Shown here in pieces: positions 26,829-35,352 of a DNA stretch of 64,000 nucleotides. The position numbers and the translations under genes are program-made. The notes under the pieces are model-generated. The model searched no databases and was not told the DNA's origin. It saw nothing but the letters and a program-made list of their open reading frames with translations. This DNA is from Flagellimonas_A sp039592695. GTDB taxonomy: Bacteria; Bacteroidota; Bacteroidia; Flavobacteriales; Flavobacteriaceae. Where the stretch lies: the NCBI RefSeq assembly GCF_039592695.1, contig NZ_JBBUTK010000001.1, forward strand, positions 1 to 64,000, given 5' to 3'. The stretch's first letter is position 1; each line of letters starts with the position of its first letter.

Positions 26829-28490
26829 TTACCGTGCCTTCTTATGGCGAACAGTTTTATTCTTGGTCTTTGATTTTGAGCCCACACGTGACATGGCACA
26901 TCTAAAGCCAATGTCGTCGGTTGCCATGTATTGTGGCAGATACCTTCTTTGGGCAGGATCGAGCCAGAAGGCCCTGTCCCTCCAAGAACCACCTTTGTAA
27001 ACCCTAACTTCATCATTGATGAGGGAAGTTCTGTAGTTTGAGGTGTCGTACTGTCTCAAAATCTTACCGGTAGAATCACGCTCAACTTTGTGTTTAGGTG
27101 AATCGTACATTTTTCGGTTGTCATCGGCATCATCACTGAATCTTTCAAAGAATCTTGAAGAACCAGGATCGCCATCACGATAACCACGGTTGTCACTTTT
27201 TGAGAAATTGGTTCTCAAATAGGTTTCTTCTTCGCCAACGGGAACTTCCTTGATTTCACCCGGTAGGTTCATTGCAACAATCTTTCCGTTGGGTAGGGTA
27301 TCATAGACAATGGAGTCACTCAATACTTTTACCTTACCATCTTCGCCAATGGCCTTTTTCATGTAAATGTTTCCGCGATAGTAGTTGAAATCACTGATTT
27401 CATCATCAACAATCGGGCGATAGACATCGGCTACCCATTCAGAAACATTACCGGCCATGTCATAGAGACCAAAATCGTTGGGCTTGTATGACTTTACTTG
27501 TGCTGTAATGTCTGCACCATCGTCTGACCAGCCTGCGATTCCGCCATAATCACCTTTACCTTGCTTAAAGTTGGCCAATTGATCGCCACGACCCACACGT
27601 TGGCCGTTACGGGTATAATCACCCTCCCATGGGTATTTCTTCCTACCACGGTAATTATTGTATTCTCGAGTACCTACAAGCGCCTGTGCGGCATACTCCC
27701 ACTCAGTTTCAGTGGGCAAACGGTATTCGGGCATGATGACACCACTACTTCTCTTTGCAAAAGTGCTGATGGAATCTTTTTTCTGTTTTCCTTGTAAGGA
27801 ATCAATCTCACCTCCATACACGGATTCCGGATTGTTCAAATAGGCCTCGGTACTGAACGTGCCCTCAGATTCGCCATTCAATACTTTATATAATGCTTCT
27901 TCCTGTATATAGCCTTCTTGGGCCAATTGCATCTCGTTGACCCTGTCTGTACGCCATTCGGCATATTGCGTGGCCTGTACCCAGTTCACACCAACAACAG
28001 GATATTCTGCATAAGCGGGGTGTCTCAGGTAGTTGTTGGTCATGGTTTCATTGAAGCCCAATCGGTTTCTCCAAACCAAAGTATCTGGCAATGCACCTTT
28101 ATAAATGTTTTCGTACATCGGGTTTTCTGGTGGATATACCTTTTTCAGATAATCCAAGTACTCCATGTACATTTTATTGGTAACCTCAGTCTCATCCATA
28201 TAGAATGACTGAACATGCTGTTGGGTTGGGGTGTTGTTCCAGTCGTGCATGATGTCGTCTTGAACTTTTCCCTTGGTAAAGGTACCACCCTCAATAAATA
28301 CGGTTCCTGGGGGAGTTTCCTGCTCCTTAAAGTCTGAATTGTATTGAAAGCCACCTTCTTTTGAATTGATTTTCCATCCTGTGGCTCTCGAAACATTCTT
28401 TGAGGAAGACGAAGAAGAATTCTTACAGCTCGAGATTCCTCCAACTATCACAGCGCAAGAAAGTACGACTTTGATAAAGTGCTTTTTCAT
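26829..28490 (-). CDS. gldJ: Gliding motility / type IX secretion lipoprotein GldJ
   Basis: 553 residues. Lipoprotein signal with Cys 22 (GGISSC). The body is a formylglycine-generating-enzyme-like (sulfatase-modifying factor) fold as in GldJ and GldK: GTVFIEGGTFTKG near 62-74, YRLPTETEWEYAAQA near 257-271, NVSEWVADVYRP near 345 and the C-terminal YKGGSWRDRAFWLDPAQRRY and IGFRCAMSR. Outer-membrane periplasmic-face lipoprotein required for gliding and for stability of T9SS proteins in Flavobacterium johnsoniae. It is divergent from porV, with a 372-bp gap between them. Confidence 0.95.
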   Translation of the reverse strand: MKKHFIKVVLSCAVIVGGISSCKNSSSSSSKNVSRATGWKINSKEGGFQYNSDFKEQETPPGTVFIEGGTFTKGKVQDDIMHDWNNTPTQQHVQSFYMDETEVTNKMYMEYLDYLKKVYPPENPMYENIYKGALPDTLVWRNRLGFNETMTNNYLRHPAYAEYPVVGVNWVQATQYAEWRTDRVNEMQLAQEGYIQEEALYKVLNGESEGTFSTEAYLNNPESVYGGEIDSLQGKQKKDSISTFAKRSSGVIMPEYRLPTETEWEYAAQALVGTREYNNYRGRKKYPWEGDYTRNGQRVGRGDQLANFKQGKGDYGGIAGWSDDGADITAQVKSYKPNDFGLYDMAGNVSEWVADVYRPIVDDEISDFNYYRGNIYMKKAIGEDGKVKVLSDSIVYDTLPNGKIVAMNLPGEIKEVPVGEEETYLRTNFSKSDNRGYRDGDPGSSRFFERFSDDADDNRKMYDSPKHKVERDSTGKILRQYDTSNYRTSLINDEVRVYKGGSWRDRAFWLDPAQRRYLPQYMATDDIGFRCAMSRVGSKSKTKNKTVRHKKAR

Positions 28491-28862
28491 AATTTGGGCT
28501 TGAATACTTTAGACTGTTGGCTTGGCCTGTCAGTCGTTTGTTTCTTTTTGATTTTATTCACCGCCAATAAAACGAAGAATTGCACGATATATTTTATTGC
28601 TTTTAAAATAAGCATGCAATTTTCGCGATGGCCTGTGAAAAGTATAACGCAAGAGGAATTAAAATAGTATGGTTCCACTTATTTAGATTTACCAAAACAC
28701 CTATTTAATACAAAAACACTTTTGCTATTGTTGCATCACATCAAAATGAAAACTTAAAAAAGTGTAAAAACTTTATAAGAATTTGGTCAAATGACCGTTA
28801 ACAAGTCATACATCTGAATTTTATTGGGGTGATTTAGGGTGTTGAGACCATTAGTAACTTAA
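28491..28862. other. gldJ-porV divergent intergenic region
   Basis: 372 bases with no convincing gene. It contains a GGTCA-AA-TGACC inverted repeat (28785-28796), a possible operator, and one isolated LytTR-like half site (ACCGTTAAC, 28794-28802) without a partner 21 bp away. No exact TAnnTTTG core was found for either gene. In related flavobacteria porU usually lies between gldJ and porV; no trace of porU coding sequence is visible here. Confidence 0.5.
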
Positions 28863-30014
28863 ATGAAAACAATGAGGAAATTACTAGTAGCTGGGTTTTT
28901 GGCCATAGCGCCATTCTGTTCCGCCCAACAAGAAAGGGTAATCACCACTGCAGTTCCGTTTTTGACCATCGCCGCCGATGCAAGGGCATCGGGTATGGGC
29001 GACATGGGCGTTGCCACTTCGGTAGATGCGTATTCACAACAATGGAACCCCGCCAAATTCGCCTTTGCAGAACGAAAAATGGGCATTGGTGTGAGTTACA
29101 CCCCATATCTTGAGAGCATTGTCAACGATGTCTCGTTATTGGGGGCCAGCTATTACAACAAATTAAACGACAGAAGTGCCTTTGCCGTTAGTCTCCGGTA
29201 TTTTGGTTTGGGTGAAATTGAGCTGCGCCAGACCATTGATGAGGAGGCGCGCATCACAAAACCCAATGAGTTTGCCATTGATGGGTCATACTCCCTGAAA
29301 TTGAGCGAGACCTTCTCTATGGCCGTTGGCGGTCGATTTATCAGTTCGAACCTTCGCTTTCAAGACGGTACACAAGACTCGCAGGCTGCCAATGCATTTG
29401 CGGTTGATGTTGCCGGATTCTATCGCTCTCGAGAAATCGCTTACGATGCTTTTGATGGCCGATGGAGAGCTGGCTTCAACATCTCAAACCTTGGCGGAAA
29501 GATACAGTACGATGCCGGGGGCCAAGAAAACTTCCTCCCTACTAATTTGAAATTTGGTGCGGGATTTGATTTTATCTTTGATGCGGATAACAAGTTGGGC
29601 CTGCATTCTGAATTCAATAAGTTATTGGTGCCCACCCCAAGGGATTTTGATGGGGATGGTGATATAGACGCTGAAGACAACGACGAATACCAAAACATCA
29701 GCTTTTTGAACGGTGTTTTTGAATCGTTTGGCGATGCCCCCGATGGTTTTGGTGAAGAGTTGAAAGAGATTACGTGGGCTTTGGGCGCTGAATATAGTTA
29801 TAGGGATGCCTTTATGCTACGCACCGGTTATTTCAACGAAAGCCAAGATAAAGGGTCACGTCAGTTTCTGACATTGGGTGCCGGATTTCAGTTCAAGTCT
29901 GCCCAGATAGACCTTTCGTACCTGTTTTCTACTTCCCAAGTCCGGAATCCTTTAGAGAATACGTTGCGCTTCTCACTAACATTTAATTTGGGGGAAGAAT
30001 TTCTCAACGACTAA
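28863..30014 (+). CDS. porV: Type IX secretion system outer-membrane protein PorV
   Basis: 383 residues. Signal peptide (about 1-21, FCSAQ), then a FadL-like beta barrel with the PorV/PorQ N-terminal signature PFLTIAADARASGMGDMGVATS and NPAKFAFAERK. A periplasmic or extracellular loop carries a Ca-binding-like stretch DFDGDGDIDAEDND near 260-273. PorV shuttles T9SS cargo from the SprA/Sov translocon to the PorU sortase complex. First of a run porV-cdd-pdhA-pdhC. A terminator separates it from cdd. Confidence 0.94.
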   Translation: MKTMRKLLVAGFLAIAPFCSAQQERVITTAVPFLTIAADARASGMGDMGVATSVDAYSQQWNPAKFAFAERKMGIGVSYTPYLESIVNDVSLLGASYYNKLNDRSAFAVSLRYFGLGEIELRQTIDEEARITKPNEFAIDGSYSLKLSETFSMAVGGRFISSNLRFQDGTQDSQAANAFAVDVAGFYRSREIAYDAFDGRWRAGFNISNLGGKIQYDAGGQENFLPTNLKFGAGFDFIFDADNKLGLHSEFNKLLVPTPRDFDGDGDIDAEDNDEYQNISFLNGVFESFGDAPDGFGEELKEITWALGAEYSYRDAFMLRTGYFNESQDKGSRQFLTLGAGFQFKSAQIDLSYLFSTSQVRNPLENTLRFSLTFNLGEEFLND

Positions 30015-30034
30015 ACATTTTACGATATAAAAAT

Positions 30035-30068
30035 GAAAACCCGTCCATCTGGATGGGTTTTCTTATTT
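30035..30068 (+). terminator. Terminator after porV
   Basis: Stem AAAACCCGTCCA/TGGATGGGTTTT (one G-T pair) with a very short loop and a T-rich tail. Partly self-symmetric, so it may act in both directions. Confidence 0.75.
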
Positions 30069-30089
30069 TAGGACATATCAAACCATTCG

Positions 30090-30581
30090 ATGAAAAAAGA
30101 GCACATAGGTTTTGACCTGCTAGTTTTTGACTCAGAAAACGAGTTAAGTGACCAAGAAAAAAAGTTGATGGTTGAAGCCAGAAAGGCACGAAAAAATGCC
30201 TATGCGCCCTATTCCAATTTTCAGGTCGGTGCGGCCGTTCTTTTGGAGAACAATGAGATTGTCATCGGCAACAACCAAGAAAATGCTTCCTATCCCTCGG
30301 GTTTGTGTGCAGAGCGCGTGGCCGTGTTTCAAGCAGGTGCCAAGTATCCTGGCGTTGCCATAACTTTGGTTGCCATCAGTGCGGCTTCCAATACGTATAC
30401 GGTAATGCGGCCTGCAGCACCTTGCGGAAATTGTCGTCAGTCCATTGCCGAATACGAACAAAAGCAGAAGTCGCCCATTGTTTTGTTGTTCCAGGGAGAG
30501 AAAGGCCCCATTTACAGGTGCAGCTCGGTGGCCGATATACTGCCTTTAGGTTTTGATAATTCTTTTTTGGGTGATTCTTAA
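30090..30581 (+). CDS. cdd: Cytidine deaminase
   Basis: 163 residues, homotetrameric-type length with a 25-residue N-terminal extension. Zinc site: C73-A-E75 (catalytic Glu) and PCGNC with C112 and C115. It deaminates cytidine and deoxycytidine in pyrimidine salvage. FQVGAAVLLENN and NASYPSGLCAERVA are the usual flanking motifs. It lies between porV and pdhA, a placement I recall from other flavobacteria, with no obvious functional link to either. Confidence 0.95.
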   Translation: MKKEHIGFDLLVFDSENELSDQEKKLMVEARKARKNAYAPYSNFQVGAAVLLENNEIVIGNNQENASYPSGLCAERVAVFQAGAKYPGVAITLVAISAASNTYTVMRPAAPCGNCRQSIAEYEQKQKSPIVLLFQGEKGPIYRCSSVADILPLGFDNSFLGDS

Positions 30582-30588
30582 TCCAAAG

Positions 30589-30620
30589 TTGTACACAAAA
30601 CAGATATATATGTATTTTTG
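30589..30620 (+). promoter_or_regulatory. Candidate promoter of pdhA-pdhC
   Basis: TATTTTTG (30613-30620) matches the -7 core, with TTG at 30589-30591 and spacing 21. It implies a leader of about 150 bases with a small CCCTT/AAGGG hairpin; nothing else in the leader is recognisable. Confidence 0.4.
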
Positions 30621-30777
30621 TTTTCCCCTTGTAAAAAGGGTGCTCACATAACGTATCTATTGATGAAACGAATATGAATTTTTTTAATCAAAAATTCACA
30701 TGGTACAATGATTAAAATAAATTCATGAGAGAACGAGTGTAACGAATGGTCACATGGGCTCTCAAATTTTTAAACAC

Positions 30778-31776
30778 ATGAAAAAAATCACGAAAGAGAC
30801 TTACCTGCAGTGGTACGAAGATATGCTCTTCTGGCGCAAATTTGAAGACAAACTGGCCGCGGTCTATATTCAGCAAAAAGTGAGGGGGTTCCTCCACCTT
30901 TATAATGGCCAAGAAGCCGTATTGGCAGGCTCACTGCATGCGATGGATTTGACCAAAGACCGTATGATCACTGCATATCGCAATCACGTGCAGCCCATTG
31001 GCATGGGCGTTGACCCAAAGAAGGTCATGGCCGAACTGTACGGCAAGGTGACCGGAACTTCAAGGGGTATGGGGGGTTCAATGCATATTTTTTCTAAAGA
31101 ACACCGTTTTTATGGCGGCCATGGTATTGTCGGGGGTCAGATTCCCTTGGGTGCCGGATTGGCCTTTGCCGATAAATATTTCAAACGTGATGCTGTAACA
31201 CTCTGTTATATGGGCGATGGTGCGGTACGTCAAGGCTCATTGCACGAAACTTTCAATTTGGCAATGCTATGGCAGCTTCCGGTCGTGTTTATCTGCGAAA
31301 ACAATGGGTATGCCATGGGTACCTCGGTAGCGAGAACATCCCATTCAACTGAGATTTACAAATTGGGCTTGGGCTATGAAATGCCGTGTGCCCCTGTTGA
31401 CGGTATGGATCCAGCGATTGTTGCCAAAGAGGTCGACAAGGCGGTTGAACGTGCCAGAACCGGTGGCGGCCCCACATTTTTGGAAATGAAAACATACCGC
31501 TATCGTGGCCACTCCATGTCTGATGCACAACATTACCGTACTAAGGATGAGGTCGAGGAATACAAAAAAATAGACCCTATCACGCAGGTGAAAGACGTGA
31601 TTTTAGAAAAGGGGTATGCCACAGAAGAAGAAATCAAAAAGATTGATAAACGGGTAAAAGAGTTGGTGTCAGAATGCGAGAAGTTTGCTGAGGAATCTGA
31701 TTTTCCACCAGTGCAGCAGCTGTACGACATGGTTTACGAACAAGAAGATTATCCATTTTTAGAACATAAATTATAA
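30778..31776 (+). CDS. pdhA: Pyruvate dehydrogenase E1 component, alpha subunit
   Basis: 332 residues. Thiamine-diphosphate motif GDGAVRQGSLHETF through ENN near residues 150-180, and GGHGIVGGQIPLGAG near residue 117. The regulatory-loop-like YRYRGHSMSDAQHYR near 240 is typical of E1 alpha. It decarboxylates pyruvate and transfers the acetyl group to lipoyl-E2. Start at the ATG giving MKKITKETYLQ; an in-frame ATG eight codons upstream is less likely. Four bases separate it from pdhC. The beta subunit gene is not in this window, which is usual in flavobacteria where it is encoded elsewhere. Confidence 0.95.
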   Translation: MKKITKETYLQWYEDMLFWRKFEDKLAAVYIQQKVRGFLHLYNGQEAVLAGSLHAMDLTKDRMITAYRNHVQPIGMGVDPKKVMAELYGKVTGTSRGMGGSMHIFSKEHRFYGGHGIVGGQIPLGAGLAFADKYFKRDAVTLCYMGDGAVRQGSLHETFNLAMLWQLPVVFICENNGYAMGTSVARTSHSTEIYKLGLGYEMPCAPVDGMDPAIVAKEVDKAVERARTGGGPTFLEMKTYRYRGHSMSDAQHYRTKDEVEEYKKIDPITQVKDVILEKGYATEEEIKKIDKRVKELVSECEKFAEESDFPPVQQLYDMVYEQEDYPFLEHKL

Positions 31777-31780
31777 GTAG

Positions 31781-33433
31781 ATGGCAGAAGTGATCAACAT
31801 GCCGAGACTGAGCGATACCATGGAAGAAGGAACCGTGGCAAAGTGGCTCAAAAAGGTTGGTGACAAAGTTGAAGAAGGTGATATTTTGGCTGAAATCGAG
31901 ACTGACAAAGCTACAATGGAGTTTGAATCTTTTCATGAGGGAACGCTATTGCACATCGGCATCGATGAGGGTGATGGGGCTCCGGTAGACTCGCTTTTGG
32001 CCATTATTGGTGACGAAGGTGAGGATATTTCAGGATTGCTGAACGGTAGTGGAGGCTCAGGCAAATCGGAAGATGCTCCGAAAGAAACATCCAAAGAAGA
32101 AAAAGAGGAAGCTGTTGCCGATGATAGTGCTACTGAAGATGCTGGCAAGATTCCTGAAGGGGTCGAGATTGTGACCATGCCACGTTTAAGCGACACCATG
32201 GAAGAAGGCACCGTGGCCTCGTGGTTGAAAAAAGTGGGTGATACGATTGAAGAAGGCGATATTTTGGCCGAAATCGAGACCGATAAAGCCACGATGGAAT
32301 TTGAATCGTTCTATTCCGGAACGTTGTTGCATATTGGTATACAAGAAGGTGAAGGCGCACCTGTCGATTCCCTTTTAGCCATTATCGGCCCTGAAGGTAC
32401 AGATATTGATGCTGTCTTGAAAGCACACGCAGGCGGTGGTTCAGATGCTCCATCCAAAGAAAAAGATACTACAAAGAAAGAGGAAACCACAACCGAAAAA
32501 TCAGAAGAAAAAACCGTAACAGCGACAACGGCCAGTGACGGTGGCAGAATATTTGCCTCACCATTGGCAAAAAGAATCGCTGAGGAAAAAGGCATCGATT
32601 TATCACAGGTAAATGGTTCGGGCGACAATGGTCGTATTGTAAAACGCGATGTTGAAAATTTCAAGCCATCGGCACAACCTGCCAAGCCTGAAACACAAGG
32701 ATCATCTGCACCCGCAGCTTCTGTTGCGCCTGTAAACCTTCCTGTTGGCGAAGAAAGTAGGGAGGAGGTAAAGAATTCGCAGATGCGCAAGGTCATTGCG
32801 AAACGTCTGGCGGAATCGAAATTCTCGGCACCGCACTACTATCTGACCATTGAGGTTGACATGGACAATGCCAAGGCTTCGCGGGCACAGATAAATGATT
32901 TGCCCGATACCAAGGTTTCGTTCAATGATATGGTATTGAAGGCTTGCGCCATGGCACTGAAAAAGCATCCACAGGTCAACACCACTTGGAATGGCGATAC
33001 CACCATCTACAACCATCATGTTCACATGGGTGTGGCGGTCGCTGTGGATGAAGGCCTGGTCGTGCCGGTACTAAAATTTGCGGACCAGATGAGCCTGACA
33101 CAGATAGGTGCTTCCGTTAAGGACTTGGCGGGTCGTGCCCGAAACAAAAAGATAAAGCCTGACGAGATGGAGGGCAGTACATTTACTGTTTCCAATTTGG
33201 GCATGTTCGGCATCCAAGAGTTTACCTCAATCATCAACCAACCCAATTCATCTATTTTGTCCGTTGGTGCGATTGAGGAGAAACCAGTTGTTAAAAACGG
33301 CGAAATAGTCGTAGGTAGTACCATGAGGATAACCTTGGCAAATGATCACCGTACCGTTGATGGTGCCACAGGGGCAAAGTTTTTACAAACGCTTCGTGCC
33401 TATCTGGAAAACCCGGTGACCATGTTGGCGTAA
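31781..33433 (+). CDS. pdhC: Pyruvate dehydrogenase E2, dihydrolipoamide acetyltransferase
   Basis: 550 residues. Two N-terminal lipoyl domains, each with ETDKATMEFES (lipoylated Lys about K43 and K169), joined by acidic Lys/Glu/Ala linkers; a peripheral subunit-binding domain (ASPLAKRIAEEKGIDLSQV, about 265-300); and a catalytic acetyltransferase domain ending DHRTVDGATGAKFLQ near 520. The two lipoyl domains are near copies at DNA and protein level (RLSDTMEEGTVA occurs in both), an internal duplication. Core of the PDH complex, coupled to pdhA by a 4-bp gap. Confidence 0.96.
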   Translation: MAEVINMPRLSDTMEEGTVAKWLKKVGDKVEEGDILAEIETDKATMEFESFHEGTLLHIGIDEGDGAPVDSLLAIIGDEGEDISGLLNGSGGSGKSEDAPKETSKEEKEEAVADDSATEDAGKIPEGVEIVTMPRLSDTMEEGTVASWLKKVGDTIEEGDILAEIETDKATMEFESFYSGTLLHIGIQEGEGAPVDSLLAIIGPEGTDIDAVLKAHAGGGSDAPSKEKDTTKKEETTTEKSEEKTVTATTASDGGRIFASPLAKRIAEEKGIDLSQVNGSGDNGRIVKRDVENFKPSAQPAKPETQGSSAPAASVAPVNLPVGEESREEVKNSQMRKVIAKRLAESKFSAPHYYLTIEVDMDNAKASRAQINDLPDTKVSFNDMVLKACAMALKKHPQVNTTWNGDTTIYNHHVHMGVAVAVDEGLVVPVLKFADQMSLTQIGASVKDLAGRARNKKIKPDEMEGSTFTVSNLGMFGIQEFTSIINQPNSSILSVGAIEEKPVVKNGEIVVGSTMRITLANDHRTVDGATGAKFLQTLRAYLENPVTMLA

Positions 33434-33441
33434 ACAAGATT

Positions 33442-33528
33442 GTCCCCTTGAGGGGACTTTAGGGGTGTTTTTCCAGCCCCCTATTTACCAAACTAAAATA
33501 TATAGCATCCCGATCAGGATGCTTTTTC
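33442..33528. repeat. TGTCCCC-hairpin repeat followed by a terminator
   Basis: GTCCCC-TTGA-GGGGAC (33442-33457) followed by TTTAGGGGTGTT is the simple form of the intergenic repeat seen with an internal palindrome at 34612-34655. At 33504-33523 a separate hairpin (AGCATCC/GGATGCT, 6-base loop) with a T5 tail is a good terminator for pdhA-pdhC. Confidence 0.65.
33504..33528 (+). terminator. Terminator of pdhA-pdhC
   Basis: Perfect 7-bp stem AGCATCC (33504-33510) with GGATGCT (33517-33523) followed by T4-T5. Confidence 0.75.
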
Positions 33529-33558
33529 TATCTTTAGTAGGTGCTAAAATATCACAGA

Positions 33559-34578
33559 ATGCAGAAATTTATATCCTTGATTTTAGTTTCATTGGCTTTG
33601 GCCTGTGGTTCCACGAAAATGGTTCAGACCAGTGATGTTATTCCTTCCCCACCACCAGCTCCTTCAGGTCCGGATGGATTAAAGGCGGATACTGAAAAAA
33701 TAGCTAGCATTGGCTTTACCGATGCCAAAACTATTGGTGAACACATGAACTACTTGGCTTCCGATGAGCTTAAAGGTAGGGATACCGGCAGCGAGGGCAT
33801 TGAAATGGCAGCAGCATATATCGAGAAGCTTTTTGAGAATAATGGTGTGGAACCATATTATGAATCGTATCACGATACACTTTCCAATTATAAAAAACCG
33901 GCTTACAACGTTGTTGGATTTGTTGGGGGCAACGATGCGCAGTTGAAAGATGAGTACATACTAATTGGTGCGCACTACGACCATATAGGTGTGGTCAAAC
34001 CTGAAAATGGTGATTATATCGCCAATGGCGCCAACGATAACGCTTCAGGGACTTCAACGGTATTGGAGCTGGCCCGCTATTTTGGTACTAACAAATCCAA
34101 CAAGCGTAGTCTGATTTTTGCCTTGTTCAGTGCTGAAGAAAAGGGACTTTACGGCTCTAAACATTTGGCCAAAAAGTTGCATGAAGCCGATTTGAACCTG
34201 TACACCATGCTCAATTTTGAGATGACCGGGGTGCCGCTACGTGTCAAAGACCATTTTTTGTACATTACAGGGTACGGCAAATCCAATCTTGCTGAGATTT
34301 GTAACAACTATGCCAATGAGAAATTGATAGGCCGCTCATTGATTGCCAAGCAATATAATTTGTTTCAACGTTCAGACAATTATCCGTTTTATAAAGAATT
34401 TGGGGTGCCTTCCCACACTTATTGTGCTTTTGATTTTACCAATTTTGATTACTATCACAAACCGGGGGATGAGGTCTCAGAAATGGATTTCGAACACATG
34501 GCCAAGGTCGTCAATAAAATGATTCCCGTTTTGGAAGGGATAGCCAATGCTCCCAATCAAGAAATAAAAATGAATTAA
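33559..34578 (+). CDS. M28-family zinc aminopeptidase, lipoprotein
   Basis: 339 residues. Lipoprotein signal with lipobox LALAC (Cys 16). M28 peptidase metal ligands: GAHYDH (His and the Asp two residues on), NGANDNASGTSTVLE (bridging Asp), SAEEKGLYGS (catalytic Glu plus ligand Glu), a later FEMTG segment near the fourth ligand, and PSHTY for the last His. Probably an envelope-anchored aminopeptidase. A GTG six codons upstream is in frame, but MQKFISLILV gives a proper signal peptide. Separated from the SDR gene by a repeat cluster. Confidence 0.9.
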   Translation: MQKFISLILVSLALACGSTKMVQTSDVIPSPPPAPSGPDGLKADTEKIASIGFTDAKTIGEHMNYLASDELKGRDTGSEGIEMAAAYIEKLFENNGVEPYYESYHDTLSNYKKPAYNVVGFVGGNDAQLKDEYILIGAHYDHIGVVKPENGDYIANGANDNASGTSTVLELARYFGTNKSNKRSLIFALFSAEEKGLYGSKHLAKKLHEADLNLYTMLNFEMTGVPLRVKDHFLYITGYGKSNLAEICNNYANEKLIGRSLIAKQYNLFQRSDNYPFYKEFGVPSHTYCAFDFTNFDYYHKPGDEVSEMDFEHMAKVVNKMIPVLEGIANAPNQEIKMN

Positions 34579-34580
34579 TT

Positions 34581-34655
34581 CCCCCTTTGAAGGGGGAGAA
34601 AAGGGGGGATGTAACACCCCTAACCCCGATAGCTATCGGGCTCCTCAAGGGGACA
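34581..34655. repeat. Composite intergenic repeat with nested CCCGATAGCTATCGGG palindrome
   Basis: A CCCCCT-TTGA-AGGGGG hairpin (34581-34596) is followed by a reverse-oriented copy of the repeat at 33442 (ACACCCCTAA ... CCTCAAGGGGACAAT). In this copy five internal bases are replaced by a segment containing the 16-bp palindrome CCCGATAGCTATCGGG (34625-34640). The flanks on both sides match the simple copy. Confidence 0.7.
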
Positions 34656-34664
34656 ATTTCTGAT

Positions 34665-35345
34665 ATGTCAAAGAACATCATCATTACAGGCACAAGCCGA
34701 GGCATCGGCTTTGAACTGGTCAAACTTTTTGCCGCGGACGGACATCAGGTACTGGCACTTTCGCGCAACGCAAACCCCTGTGTTGATTTAAAGCTCGAAA
34801 ATGTCACTGCTTTTTCTTTTGATTTGGGAAATGCTGAAGATTACGATAAGGTTTCCGATATATTGGAAGCCTGGAAAAACGTCGACATACTCATCAACAA
34901 TGCGGGAAGCCTGCTGAACAAACCTTTTTTAAAAACATCCCCAGAAGAATTCAAAGCGGTATATGAGGTCAATGTCTTTGGTGTGGCCGAGTTGACCAAA
35001 TTGGTCATCCCCAAAATGAAAAAGAGCGGTCATGTAGTGACCGTCAGCAGTATGGGCGGGGTACAGGGCAGCATGAAATTTTCAGGGCTATCAGCCTATA
35101 GCTCGAGCAAAGGCGCTGTCATCACCCTGACCGAGCTTTGGGCCGAAGAATTTAAAGAAACCGGTCCGTCATTCAATGTTTTAGCCTTGGGTGCCGTACA
35201 GACTGAAATGCTTGAAGAGGCTTTTCCGGGGTATCAGGCACCGTTCACTGCCAAACAAATGGCAGGGTACATCAAAGACTTTGCCTTGACGGGCCATGAA
35301 CTTTACAATGGAAAGTTGTTACAGGTCAGCAATAGTACGCCATGA
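34665..35345 (+). CDS. Short-chain dehydrogenase/reductase
   Basis: 226 residues. Rossmann motif TGTSRGIG (9-16), NNAG near 83, catalytic Ser in VTVSSMGG near 122, and YSSSK near 145 giving the YxxxK pair. A classical SDR whose arrangement TGxxxGIG suggests NADP(H). Substrate unknown. The frame is open upstream through the repeat cluster, but MSKNIIITG is the natural start. It ends seven bases from the convergent TPR gene. Confidence 0.9.
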   Translation: MSKNIIITGTSRGIGFELVKLFAADGHQVLALSRNANPCVDLKLENVTAFSFDLGNAEDYDKVSDILEAWKNVDILINNAGSLLNKPFLKTSPEEFKAVYEVNVFGVAELTKLVIPKMKKSGHVVTVSSMGGVQGSMKFSGLSAYSSSKGAVITLTELWAEEFKETGPSFNVLALGAVQTEMLEEAFPGYQAPFTAKQMAGYIKDFALTGHELYNGKLLQVSNSTP

Positions 35346-35352
35346 TTTCTTG

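Noticed and set aside
28487..28678. 63-codon frame on minus in the gldJ-porV gap
   Set aside because: It overlaps the gldJ start region, has no recognisable domain and does not resemble porU.
28794..28802. LytTR-like half site ACCGTTAAC upstream of porV
   Set aside because: No second box 21 bp to either side and no -7 core at the right distance, so it is not counted as part of the proposed regulon.
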